64,000 bases of DNA, from the NCBI GenBank assembly GCA_963734065.1, contig CAVTFN010000005.1, forward strand, positions 1,178,001-1,242,000. The letters run 5' to 3'. Every line of letters begins with the position of its first letter. Positions within the stretch are counted from its first letter, which is position 1. Of this stretch, positions 52,426 to 60,090 are shown piece by piece. Under the pieces are notes generated by a model. That model ran no database searches, was not told the origin of the DNA, and saw only the letters and a list, made by a program, of their open reading frames with translations. A program made the position numbers and the translations under genes. This DNA is from DATBLE01 sp963734065. Lineage in GTDB: Bacteria; Actinomycetota; Thermoleophilia; Gaiellales; Gaiellaceae.

Positions 52426-53412
52426 CGTCGCCGCCAGCACGTCGATCGCCAGCGCGACGTCCTCCTCGGAGGAGAGCTCGTCCGGGGAGTGCGAGACGCC
52501 GCCGTTCAGCGAACGCACGAACAGCATCCCGCTCGACACTCCGGCCCGCGCGAGCACGCCCGCGTCATGGCCCGCGCCCGAGGCCAGCTCGACCACGGGC
52601 AGGCCTCGCCCCGACACCTCGGCCGCGAGCGCTTCGCGCACGAGCGGGCTCATCGCCGTCGGCGGCACAGCCCCCGACCCGTCGATCCCGGTCAGGTCGA
52701 CGAGCGCGGCGAGCCGCTCCTCGTCGGGCGCTCGCAGGTCGACCGAGAAGCGAACCCGCCCCGGGATCACGTTCACGCCCCCCGGCTCGGCCTCGATCCG
52801 ACCGACCGTCAGCACGGCGTCCTCGATCGACGCCGCCTCGTCGCGAAAGCGCAGCATCAGCTCCGCCGCCTTGACCAGAGCATCGTCGCGCGACGCCATC
52901 GGCGTCGTTCCGGCGTGCCCCGCAGTGCCCTCGACCACGACCTCGCCGCGGACGTAGCCGACGATCGCCGTGACGATCCCGAGCGGCGCGCCCAGGTCGG
53001 CGAGCCGCGGGCCCTGCTCGATGTGCACCTCGAGAAAGGCGTCGGGCAGCTCGCCGTGCGCCGCGAACGCCTGGGAACCTGCGCACCCGCGCTCCTCGTC
53101 GCGGAACACGGCGACGGTCCCGCGGCCCGCTCGCTCGACCGCCTCGATCCCGGCGACCACACCGAGCGCACCGTCGAACTTCCCGCCCCGCGGCACGGTG
53201 TCGAGGTGGGAGCCCGTCCAGACGCCCGGTGTCGTGGCGGAGTGGCCGAACAGGTTGCCCGCATCGTCCACGCGCGTCTCGAGACCGGCCTCCTCGAGCC
53301 AGGCGCGCGCCAGGGCGTGCGCCTCGTCCTCCTCGGGCGAGTAGCCGATCCGGTTCGCGCCGGGCCCGGCGCCGATCGCGTAAAGCCTCTCGAGCCGCTC
53401 GAGCGCGCGCAC
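52411..53412 (-). CDS. Short M20-family ureide amidohydrolase
   Basis: A 333-aa M20 metallohydrolase of the allantoate/ureidoglycolate/N-carbamoyl-amino-acid group. Metal ligands H69 (GSHLDT), D80, E106/E107 (RDEERG), H130 (VHIEQGP) and a late GAGHDAG are present. Compared with the usual length of about 410 aa, the segment between RDEERG and HIEQGP is short, so specificity is uncertain. It is convergent with DUF3830 and overlaps it by 15 bases. Confidence 0.82.
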   Translation of the reverse strand: MRALERLERLYAIGAGPGANRIGYSPEEDEAHALARAWLEEAGLETRVDDAGNLFGHSATTPGVWTGSHLDTVPRGGKFDGALGVVAGIEAVERAGRGTVAVFRDEERGCAGSQAFAAHGELPDAFLEVHIEQGPRLADLGAPLGIVTAIVGYVRGEVVVEGTAGHAGTTPMASRDDALVKAAELMLRFRDEAASIEDAVLTVGRIEAEPGGVNVIPGRVRFSVDLRAPDEERLAALVDLTGIDGSGAVPPTAMSPLVREALAAEVSGRGLPVVELASGAGHDAGVLARAGVSSGMLFVRSLNGGVSHSPDELSSEEDVALAIDVLAATLLRL

Positions 53413-53430
53413 GGGCGAACCGTATCGACC

Positions 53431-53515
53431 AGGGTCTGACCCCGAAGGGGTCTGACCCCGCCGACTCCCGCCGCGACCGTTTCTGTGGGGACAGTCCCCT
53501 CCGGGGACAGTCCCT
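53431..53515. repeat. Cluster of four family A and B palindromes
   Basis: AGGGTCTGACCCC (53431-53443) and GGGGTCTGACCCC (53447-53459) are tandem; 28 bases on, GGGGACAGTCCCC (53487-53499) is followed by GGGGACAGTCCC (53503-53514). This is the only place where both families occur together. It lies between the divergent M20 and SRPBCC-like genes and may contain their promoters. Confidence 0.85.
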
Positions 53516-53644
53516 GCGCCGCAACCGCCTCCGCCGGGTGCGGACAACCGCACCACAAGACACGGGGCAGCGCCATGGCCGAGCTCGCCGCGCGGGCGCA
53601 ATCATCCGGGCATGAACGACGAGACGACCGGGAGGAGGAAGACG

Positions 53645-54100
53645 ATGACCCGCACGTACGACGTGAGCAGCACGTTCGTCCACACGATCGAGGCCGACCA
53701 CGGGACGGCCCAGGAGGTGCTCGCCACCATCGATCCGATGCGCTCGCTCGCCGACCGCCTCTCGGCGCTCGGTCTCGACGACCGCGCGATCTGGAGCGCG
53801 GACGGTGAGCTCGGCTACACGCTGATCTGGCGCTTCGGCGGCGACCAGGGCCACGCGCGCCTCGACTGGCAGCTCGCGCTGCAGCCCACCGGAGCCGGCC
53901 GCACGGCGCTGACCGTGAAGCTGGGGGCCTGCGGGAGCGACCCGGCAGCCCGAATCCGCGTCCTGCGCTCCTGGCTCCTCTTCGAGGAGCTCGCAGAAGG
54001 TCACGCCGCCCGGCTGGCCCGCATGGTCGGCGAGTACGCAGAGGATGCTCTGCAGCCGGTCGCGGCCCGGCAGCTAGTGGCCGTCGGACTTGGCTTCTAG
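53645..54100 (+). CDS. SRPBCC-like (polyketide cyclase fold) protein
   Basis: A 151-aa protein with the beginning STFVHTIEADHGTAQEVLAT and the IWRFGG-type strands of START/SRPBCC ligand-binding proteins. GGGAGGAGG lies before the ATG at 53645, which is therefore preferred to the ATG at 53612. No active-site motif; function unknown. Confidence 0.65.
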   Translation: MTRTYDVSSTFVHTIEADHGTAQEVLATIDPMRSLADRLSALGLDDRAIWSADGELGYTLIWRFGGDQGHARLDWQLALQPTGAGRTALTVKLGACGSDPAARIRVLRSWLLFEELAEGHAARLARMVGEYAEDALQPVAARQLVAVGLGF

Positions 54101-55240
54101 GAGGTCGGCGACCCGAACCTGCTCGGTGAGCAGCCGCACGAACCGGGCAGGTTCGCCGCCGACCCAGGCCTCGCACAGCTCGCGGCCGGCGGAGTAGGTG
54201 ATGGTGTATGCGCGCCACGTCGGGTCGATGACGAAGCCGACGCTGTGGGCGGCCTCTTCCGCCGTCGACAGCGACCAGCGCTGCACGTAGGCCTCGGCCT
54301 CCTCGACCGAGACGCCGTGCTCGTGGATCATCAGCGCGGCGTCGACGGTGACCCGCCGCAGGGCGCGCCGGGCCGCGGCGATCGCCTCCGATCGCGCGGC
54401 GTCGTAGTCGAGCCCGTGCCTGCCGAGCGCCGCGACGAGGCGAGCCCGAAGGTCGTCGTCCTGAACGATGCTCGGGCCGAGCTCGGCGATCCCCTCCTGG
54501 AGGAGCGGGGCGGGGGTCGGGACCATCTGGATCGATTCCTCGATCAGTCCGCGGTCGCGGATCAGCTGCTGCTCCTTGACCGCATGGTCGGTGTGGTGGC
54601 CCGGGTAGATCTCGTGCGCTGCGAGATGAACGACCTCGTGGCAGGTCGTGGGAACGTCGAGATTGACCACGACGCGGCTGCGGAGCCCACCCAGGTAGTA
54701 GTTGAACGCCCACCACGGCTCGGTCCGCACCGGCTCGACCACGGCGTCCTCGCCTGCTGGGAGGTCGACGAGCGCGGCCGTGGACGAGCGGAGCTCCGCC
54801 GCGGCGTCCCGCAGGGCCGGCACCACGAGCTCGTCCGGGATCATGCAGCTGCGGCGCCAGGACTGGTAGCGCTCCGGCAACGCGCCGTCGCCGGGCAGGA
54901 GCTGGTCCAGCCGCTCGAGTGCTTCCTCGTAGACCTCTGTCGCCTGCTGCACCGGTCGCACGCCGTAGCAGCGCTCGACCTCGTCGGAGTACGAGATCTC
55001 CTCGCCGGCCAGCGTCCCCGCGTAGGTGCGCAGCCCGACCGCCTGGTCGCGCAGCCAGCCGTCGTCGAGGTCGGCGAGCAGCGCATCGGCCTCTGCGACC
55101 AGCGCCGGCGGCTCGACGAGCGGCTCGACGTCGACCCGCTCCTTCAGCTCCGGCGGCCCGTAGTAGGCGTCGACGAGCCCGTCCACGCGCCGCCCGAGCC
55201 GCAACCCGAGCAGGATGTACGCCTCGGCCGGACTAGCCAC
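54074..55240 (-). CDS. DUF885-like zinc metalloprotein
   Basis: A 388-aa helical protein with HEVVH (201-205, an HExxH zinc site) and the DUF885 signature HEIYPGHH (209-216). Distant to M32-like peptidases; peptidase activity is possible. GTG at 55240 overlaps the thiolase gene by 8 bases. Its 3' end overlaps the SRPBCC-like gene. Confidence 0.8.
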   Translation of the reverse strand: MASPAEAYILLGLRLGRRVDGLVDAYYGPPELKERVDVEPLVEPPALVAEADALLADLDDGWLRDQAVGLRTYAGTLAGEEISYSDEVERCYGVRPVQQATEVYEEALERLDQLLPGDGALPERYQSWRRSCMIPDELVVPALRDAAAELRSSTAALVDLPAGEDAVVEPVRTEPWWAFNYYLGGLRSRVVVNLDVPTTCHEVVHLAAHEIYPGHHTDHAVKEQQLIRDRGLIEESIQMVPTPAPLLQEGIAELGPSIVQDDDLRARLVAALGRHGLDYDAARSEAIAAARRALRRVTVDAALMIHEHGVSVEEAEAYVQRWSLSTAEEAAHSVGFVIDPTWRAYTITYSAGRELCEAWVGGEPARFVRLLTEQVRVADLLEAKSDGH

Positions 55241-56405
55241 GCTCGAAGAGGGCGGCCTGCCCCTGGCCGACGCCGACGCACATCGTCGCCACGCCGTAGC
55301 GGCCGCCGCGCCGGCGCAGCTCGTGGAGCAGGGTGACGACGAGGCGCGCGCCGCTCATCCCCAGGGGGTGCCCGAGCGCGATCGCGCCGCCGTTCACGTT
55401 CACGCTGGCCGGGTCGAGCCCGAGCTCGCGGATGACGGCGAGACTCTGGGAGGCGAAGGCCTCGTTCAGCTCGACCAGATCTATCTGGCCCGGGTCGATT
55501 CCGACCCGGGCCAGGAGCTTCCTGACTGCCGGAACCGGGCCGATTCCCATCACCCTCGGATCGACTCCTGCGACGGCGGAGCCGGCGAACGCCGCCAGCG
55601 GCTCGACGCCAAGGTCGGCCGCCCGCTCCTCGCTCGCGATCACCAGCGCCGCCGCGCCGTCGTTGATTCCGCTCGAGTTGCCGGCCGTGACGCTTCCGTC
55701 CTGCCTGAACGCCGGCTTCAGGGACGCGAGCTTCTCGGCGGTCGTGTCCGCGCGCGGGTGCTCGTCGGCCTCCAGCTCACCGGCCGGAACGAGCTCGTCG
55801 GCGAAGCGCCCGGCCGCGGCCGCCTCGGCATGCCTCCGCTGCGACTCCAGCGCGAACGCGTCCTGATCCTCGCGCGACACCGCCCAGCGCGCGGCGACGT
55901 TCTCGCCCGTCTCGCCCATCGACTCGAGCGGGAACAGCTCCTCCATCCGCGGGTTGGGAAACCGCCAGCCCAGCGTCGTGTCCCAGACGGTCTGGTTGCC
56001 GCGCGGAAACGCCCTCTCCGGCTTGCCCATCACGAGCGGCGCGCGACTCATCGACTCGACGCCGCCCGCGACGAAGAGGTCGCCGTCGCCCGCGATCACC
56101 GCGTGGCAGGCGCCGACCACGGCCGACAGGCCGGACGCGCACAGCCGGTTGACGGTCACGCCGGCGATCGACTCCGGCAGGCCCGCGAGCAGCGCGCCCA
56201 TCCGGGCGACGTTGCGGTTGTCCTCGCCCGCCTGGTTGGCGCAGCCGAACCAGACGTCCTCGATCTCGCCCGCCTCGACGCCCGCGCGCTCGACCGCGGC
56301 CGCGATCGCCGTCGCCGCGAGATCGTCCGGCCGCACCTCCGCGAGCCCGCCGCCGTAGCGGCCGACCGGAGTGCGCACGGCGGAGAGGACGACGGCCCGC
56401 GACAC
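55233..56405 (-). CDS. Thiolase (acetyl-CoA acyltransferase)
   Basis: A 390-aa biosynthetic/degradative thiolase with nucleophile C89 (NRLCASG), H346 (GHPLG) and C376 (CVGVGQG). It resembles beta-ketoadipyl-CoA thiolase PaaJ, which ends the phenylacetate pathway; generic FadA is the alternative. The paaABCD and paaG genes are elsewhere in the window. Confidence 0.9.
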   Translation of the reverse strand: MSRAVVLSAVRTPVGRYGGGLAEVRPDDLAATAIAAAVERAGVEAGEIEDVWFGCANQAGEDNRNVARMGALLAGLPESIAGVTVNRLCASGLSAVVGACHAVIAGDGDLFVAGGVESMSRAPLVMGKPERAFPRGNQTVWDTTLGWRFPNPRMEELFPLESMGETGENVAARWAVSREDQDAFALESQRRHAEAAAAGRFADELVPAGELEADEHPRADTTAEKLASLKPAFRQDGSVTAGNSSGINDGAAALVIASEERAADLGVEPLAAFAGSAVAGVDPRVMGIGPVPAVRKLLARVGIDPGQIDLVELNEAFASQSLAVIRELGLDPASVNVNGGAIALGHPLGMSGARLVVTLLHELRRRGGRYGVATMCVGVGQGQAALFERG

Positions 56406-56434
56406 GCGGCCAGTCTATGTCGCGGCGGTTGCCC

Positions 56435-56459
56435 GGACGGGGCGGTTCACGCCCCGTCC
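56435..56459 (-). terminator. Hairpin downstream of the secreted-repeat gene
   Basis: GGACGGGGC-GGTTCAC-GCCCCGTCC, a 9-bp GC stem between the thiolase start and the end of the gene at 56478. No U-tract. Confidence 0.45.
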
Positions 56460-56477
56460 AGGCGGAAGCTCAGCCGC

Positions 56478-56996
56478 CTAGCCGTACCCGCCGCCGTACC
56501 CGCCGCCCGTCGTGGTCGTCGTCGCGGTCGTGGTCGTCGTCGTGGTGGCCGTGGCCGCGGCCGCGGCGCCGACGGTGGCGGCATGCCAGACGCCGACGTC
56601 CTTGAAGCCTTCACCCTTCACGTCGCCGCGCTTCTTGTCCTGGACGAACGTGTACAGCGGCTCGCCGCGGTACGCAACCTGGAGCGTGCCGTTCGGCCGC
56701 CGCACCGTGGTCAGGGCCACGCGCCCCGTCGGCTTCGTCCCCTTCGGGACGAGCAGCGGATGCCAGAAGGAGACGCACGTCTTGTCGACACAGATGAAGT
56801 GGCCCTTGTGCTCGACGCTCAGGTGGTACAGCGTCCGGCCGCTCGAGTTGACGAGGATCGTGGCCTTCAGCCTCGCGTTGTGCGCGGTGCTCACCATCGG
56901 CTTCGCGGCGGCTCCCGCCACGCCCGCGAGGACCGCCGACAGGGCCACGAGCAGCGCCGCGGTCCATGCAGCCGCACGCGTCATGGTCGTGCTCAT
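56478..56996 (-). CDS. Secreted-repeat (COG4315/Lipoprotein_15) protein
   Basis: A 172-aa exported protein: signal peptide 1-32 and two copies of the secreted repeat, TLYHLSVEHKGHFICVDKTC...FWHPLL and PLYTFVQDKKRGDVKGEGF. A Thr-rich stretch and GGGYGGGYG form the tail. Function unknown; the tail may be a spacer to the cell wall. AAAGGAG precedes the ATG. Confidence 0.8.
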   Translation of the reverse strand: MSTTMTRAAAWTAALLVALSAVLAGVAGAAAKPMVSTAHNARLKATILVNSSGRTLYHLSVEHKGHFICVDKTCVSFWHPLLVPKGTKPTGRVALTTVRRPNGTLQVAYRGEPLYTFVQDKKRGDVKGEGFKDVGVWHAATVGAAAAATATTTTTTTATTTTTGGGYGGGYG

Positions 56997-57010
56997 CAGG
57001 TGCTCCTTTC

Positions 57011-57047
57011 GAATCGACCCCTGCCAAGAAGAGGTACGAGTCGATTC
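57011..57047. promoter_or_regulatory. Inverted repeat upstream of the secreted-repeat gene
   Basis: GAATCGAC (57011-57018) and GTCGATTC (57040-57047) are perfect 8-base arms 21 bases apart, just before the ribosome site. It could be a repressor site or a hairpin. Confidence 0.4.
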
Positions 57048-57062
57048 GCGGCGTGGATTGGA

Positions 57063-57890
57063 TCAGCTGATGAAGTCGACCCGGACCGGCGACTCGAAGG
57101 CGCCGATCGCCTCGCCCCGGCGCATCAGCTCCCGCACCGCCTCGCGGCCTTCCTCGCCGTAGTCCTGCGTCAGCTCGTTCACGTACATGGCGACGAAGCG
57201 GTCGCCGAGCTCCGAGTCCAGCCCGCGGCCGAACCGGAGCGCGTACTGCATCGCCTCGCGGCGGTTGGCCAGGCCGGCCGCGATCGACTCTGCGAGCACC
57301 TCCGACAGATCATGGAGCCGCTCCTCGCCGAGATCGCGCCGCGCCACGTTCGCCCCGAGCGGGAGCGGCAGCCCCGTCTCCAGCAGCCACCACTCGCCGA
57401 GATCGACCACCTTCTGCAGACCCTCGGCCTCGTAGGTGAGCTGGCCCTCGTGGATCAGCAGCCCCGCCCGGGCGGTGCCCGCCTTGACCTCGTCGAGGAT
57501 CTCGTCGAACGGGACGGCCCGGTACGAGAAGTCGCCGAGCACCATCCGCAGGACGAGGAACGCCGTGGTCATCGTTCCCGGCACCACGATCTCGACCGTG
57601 CGGAGCTCATCCCGGGTCAGCGGTTCGCGGGCGACGACGATCGGCCCGTACCCGGAGCCCATGCTGGCCCCGTGCGGCAGCAGCGCGTAGCGGTCCTGGA
57701 CAAAGGGGTACGTGTGCAGCGAGATCGCCGTCACTTCGAGCCGCCCCTCCAGCGCCCACTCGTTCAGCGTCTGGATGTCCTGCGCGACCTGTTCGAACTC
57801 GAAGCCCCGCGTGTCGATCCGGTGCTCCGCGAGCGCCCAGAACATGAAGGCGTCGTCGGGATCGGAGCTGTGCCCGAGGCGAATCAGCAT
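57063..57890 (-). CDS. mqnD: 1,4-dihydroxy-6-naphthoate synthase
   Basis: A 275-aa periplasmic-binding-like-fold enzyme of the futalosine pathway; it turns cyclic dehypoxanthinyl futalosine into 1,4-dihydroxy-6-naphthoate. GHSSDPDDAFMFWALAEHRID at the N-terminus is the family signature. It follows mqnB by 11 bases. ATG at 57890. Confidence 0.92.
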   Translation of the reverse strand: MLIRLGHSSDPDDAFMFWALAEHRIDTRGFEFEQVAQDIQTLNEWALEGRLEVTAISLHTYPFVQDRYALLPHGASMGSGYGPIVVAREPLTRDELRTVEIVVPGTMTTAFLVLRMVLGDFSYRAVPFDEILDEVKAGTARAGLLIHEGQLTYEAEGLQKVVDLGEWWLLETGLPLPLGANVARRDLGEERLHDLSEVLAESIAAGLANRREAMQYALRFGRGLDSELGDRFVAMYVNELTQDYGEEGREAVRELMRRGEAIGAFESPVRVDFIS

Positions 57891-57901
57891 GGCCGCGGAG
57901 G

Positions 57902-58456
57902 CTAGCGGACAGCCGGTGCCAGCTCGTCGACAAGCAGCGGGACGATCTCCCCGAGCCGCGCGAGCGCGTCCTCGATCCGCCACAGCGAGCGGTCGGAGTC
58001 GGCGGGACGGTTGGAGATCGTCCGCACCTCGACGGCGGGGACGCCGGCGAGCTCCGCCGCGCGGAGGACGGAGAAGCCCTCCATCGCCTCGACCTGGCAC
58101 TCGCCGCCGCCGCCGACCCGCGCGCAGCTCGTGATCGGCAAGAGCTTCGCGTCGGGGAGTGCGCGCCGTGCCGCCTCGACGAGCTCGGGGCTCGGGTAGG
58201 CACGCTCGACTCTCGGCATCAGCGACGCCGGGTCGACGATGTCGGCGTAGAACGCCTCCGTCCCGATCACGACCGACAGCGGCTCGAGGTCGGGCGCACC
58301 CGCGATGCCGACGTGCAGCACGGCGTCGGGCTGCAACTCGGCGATGCCCATCGCCGTCCGGATCCCGGACTCGGCAGGCCCGACCCCGCAGGAGAGCCCG
58401 TCCTTAGCTCCGGCAGCCGCGAGCTCCTTCCCGGTCGCAGCGACGACGAGAATCAA
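57902..58456 (-). CDS. mqnB: Futalosine hydrolase
   Basis: A 184-aa nucleoside-phosphorylase-like hydrolase that removes hypoxanthine from futalosine. VVAATGKEL, CGVGPAESG, GIAGAPDLEP and EAMEGFSVLRAAELAGVPAVEVRTISN match the family. TTG at 58456 overlaps the upstream stop by 4 bases. With mqnD it indicates the futalosine route to menaquinone. Confidence 0.88.
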   Translation of the reverse strand: MILVVAATGKELAAAGAKDGLSCGVGPAESGIRTAMGIAELQPDAVLHVGIAGAPDLEPLSVVIGTEAFYADIVDPASLMPRVERAYPSPELVEAARRALPDAKLLPITSCARVGGGGECQVEAMEGFSVLRAAELAGVPAVEVRTISNRPADSDRSLWRIEDALARLGEIVPLLVDELAPAVR

Positions 58457-58806
58457 CGGCGTCCGAAGAACCAGCGCTCGAGCGGGCCGAGCACCTCGCT
58501 GCGGCGGAACGGCGCCTGCCGGATCTCGTTGCCGTCGCCCTCGGCCACGCTGACGTCGTCTTCGAGCGCCTCGTTCGCCGCATCGAGGGCGTCCTGGAGC
58601 TCGTACCCCTCGAAGAGGTAGTCGTCCCGGCGCGGCTCGTCGGTCGTCCGAAGCTGCGGGTTGACGGCGCGGCCGACCGCCCACACGCCGCCCTCCTTGC
58701 GCTCGATCCAGATCTCGACGCGCTCGTCCACCCCGGCGTCGTCGCGTCCCTCGATCACGCGCTGGGCGAAGCGTCCTGCCTGCGTCTTTCTGCGCAACGG
58801 GGCCAA
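58453..58806 (-). CDS. Unknown protein upstream of mqnB
   Basis: A 117-aa acidic soluble protein (TTG at 58806, another at 58797) whose stop overlaps mqnB. No family recognised. Translational coupling with mqnB-mqnD suggests a link with menaquinone synthesis. Its 5' end nearly abuts the divergent gene at 58823, leaving 16 bases between start codons. Confidence 0.55.
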   Translation of the reverse strand: MAPLRRKTQAGRFAQRVIEGRDDAGVDERVEIWIERKEGGVWAVGRAVNPQLRTTDEPRRDDYLFEGYELQDALDAANEALEDDVSVAEGDGNEIRQAPFRRSEVLGPLERWFFGRR

Positions 58807-58809
58807 GGA

Positions 58810-58815
58810 TACAAT
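58810..58815 (+). promoter_or_regulatory. -10 of a leaderless gene
   Basis: TACAAT, a near-consensus -10, ends 7 bases before the GTG at 58823, so the expected start point coincides with the start codon. No -35 of quality is seen. Confidence 0.45.
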
Positions 58816-58822
58816 CGACCCG

Positions 58823-59080
58823 GTGGGCGCCATCAGCCGGTTCTTCCGCAGCGTCTTCTCGTTCCTCGGGACTCGCTCGAGCCAGGAGGACCGCGTCGCC
58901 GTGTACGTGGTCCGGGAGCACGACCGCGGGCGGTCGCTGAACGACATCCTCGACGACCCGTACGTCCGCAACCGCTGCTCCCAGGCCGAGGTCGCACGCG
59001 TGCTCGACCGGCCGGACGTGCTCAAGGCGATCGGCGACGACCTGGCCAAATCGGCCAAGGCCGGATTAGCTTCCGGCTAG
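58823..59080 (+). CDS. Unknown small protein, leaderless
   Basis: 85 aa, basic at the front (ISRFFRSVFSFLG), then a charged region with VYVVREHDRGRSLNDILDD and helical sequence. No family recognised. The position of TACAAT supports GTG 58823. Confidence 0.55.
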   Translation: MGAISRFFRSVFSFLGTRSSQEDRVAVYVVREHDRGRSLNDILDDPYVRNRCSQAEVARVLDRPDVLKAIGDDLAKSAKAGLASG

Positions 59081-59968
59081 CTCCGCGACGCGCACGGCGA
59101 CGGCGAGGTCCCACGCCGCCAGCCCGTTCGACTTGAAGAGGACGATGTCGTCGTCGGCCTGCCGTCCGGACAGCTCGCCGGCGACCACCTCCTGGAGCTC
59201 GTGCACCTCGAGCCAGTCGAGCAGGCCCTGGGCCACGGGCTCGATCAGGTCGCCGGACTCGATCCTGGCGTCGGCCAGCGAGTCGCAGCAGACGAACGCC
59301 GCCCGCTCGAGAACGGCGTTGTCGAGCTCCCGCGCCCGCGGGTGGTTCGCGCCGGCAGCGCACACGAGCGCGCCCGGCCTGAGCCACTCGCCGCGCAGCA
59401 CCGGATCGCGCGAGGTCGTGATCGTGACGACCACGTCGGCCTCGGCGGCCTCGCGGTGGCTCTCGGCCGGTTCGGCGCCGACCTCGTCGCAGAACTCGGC
59501 CAGCCGCTCGGGCGTCCGGCAGTACGCGACCGTCTCCTCGATGCCCGGCAGGGCCTCACGGATGCACGCGAGCTGCGTCCGGGCCTGGAGCCCGCAGCCG
59601 ATCAGGCCCAGCCTCCGTGCGCCCGTCCTGGCCAGGTGCTTCGCCGCCACTGCGCTCGCGGCGCCGGTGCGGAGCTGACCCAGCCGGTCGGCCTCGATCA
59701 CGGCACGCAGCTCACCCCGTTCGAAGAGCACGACCACGAAGCGGACGCCCTCGGCACCGCCGGAGTACGTCTTCACGCAGGCGAGCCCACGCTCGTTGTC
59801 CACTGCGGACATCACCGCCAGGAACCCGCCCTCGACCCCGACCCGGTAACGCGGGACGTTCTCGATCGTGCCGGCCTGGAGCCGCAGGAACGAGTCCTCG
59901 ACCGCGGCGATCGCGTCGGCCGGCGCGAGCAGCCGGCCGACGTCGGCTTCTGTCAGCGAGAGAGGCAG
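59066..59968 (-). CDS. Ornithine cyclodeaminase/mu-crystallin family protein
   Basis: A Rossmann-fold dehydrogenase-like enzyme. LIGCGLQARTQLACI is the NAD(P) loop; VKTYSGGAEGV and LGQLRTGAASAVAAKHLA match the substrate region. The first ATG/GTG in frame (59815) truncates the N-terminal domain; upstream the family start LPLSLTEADVGRLLAPADAI is in frame, and the stop TAG just before leaves CTG at 59968 as the likely start (300 aa). Substrate: ornithine, alanine or another amino/imino acid. Confidence 0.8.
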   Translation of the reverse strand: MPLSLTEADVGRLLAPADAIAAVEDSFLRLQAGTIENVPRYRVGVEGGFLAVMSAVDNERGLACVKTYSGGAEGVRFVVVLFERGELRAVIEADRLGQLRTGAASAVAAKHLARTGARRLGLIGCGLQARTQLACIREALPGIEETVAYCRTPERLAEFCDEVGAEPAESHREAAEADVVVTITTSRDPVLRGEWLRPGALVCAAGANHPRARELDNAVLERAAFVCCDSLADARIESGDLIEPVAQGLLDWLEVHELQEVVAGELSGRQADDDIVLFKSNGLAAWDLAVAVRVAELAGS

Positions 59969-59999
59969 GGCCCGAGTCTAGGCAGCCGGGCCACCGGGA

Positions 60000-60044
60000 T
60001 GCGATGAAGCTGTAGGGTCCGGCGTGGCGAACTATTTCATCGCA
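60000..60044. promoter_or_regulatory. Inverted repeat upstream of the sugar ABC operon
   Basis: TGCGATGAA (60000-60008) and TTCATCGCA (60036-60044) are perfect 9-base arms 27 bases apart. TAGGGT (60013-60018) lies between them and could be a -10. It could be the operator of the sugar transport operon. Confidence 0.45.
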
Positions 60045-60090
60045 ATACTCGACGCCCCGAGGACGTCGAGTGCGAAAGGACGTGATGCTC

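Noticed and set aside
53431..53515. CRISPR-like array
   Set aside because: Repeats are about 13 bases and nearly adjacent, without regular spacers or cas genes.
57005..57020. TTTCGAATCGAC resembling a tRNA T-loop
   Set aside because: No acceptor stem, D arm or anticodon arm could be placed around it; it is one arm of an inverted repeat.
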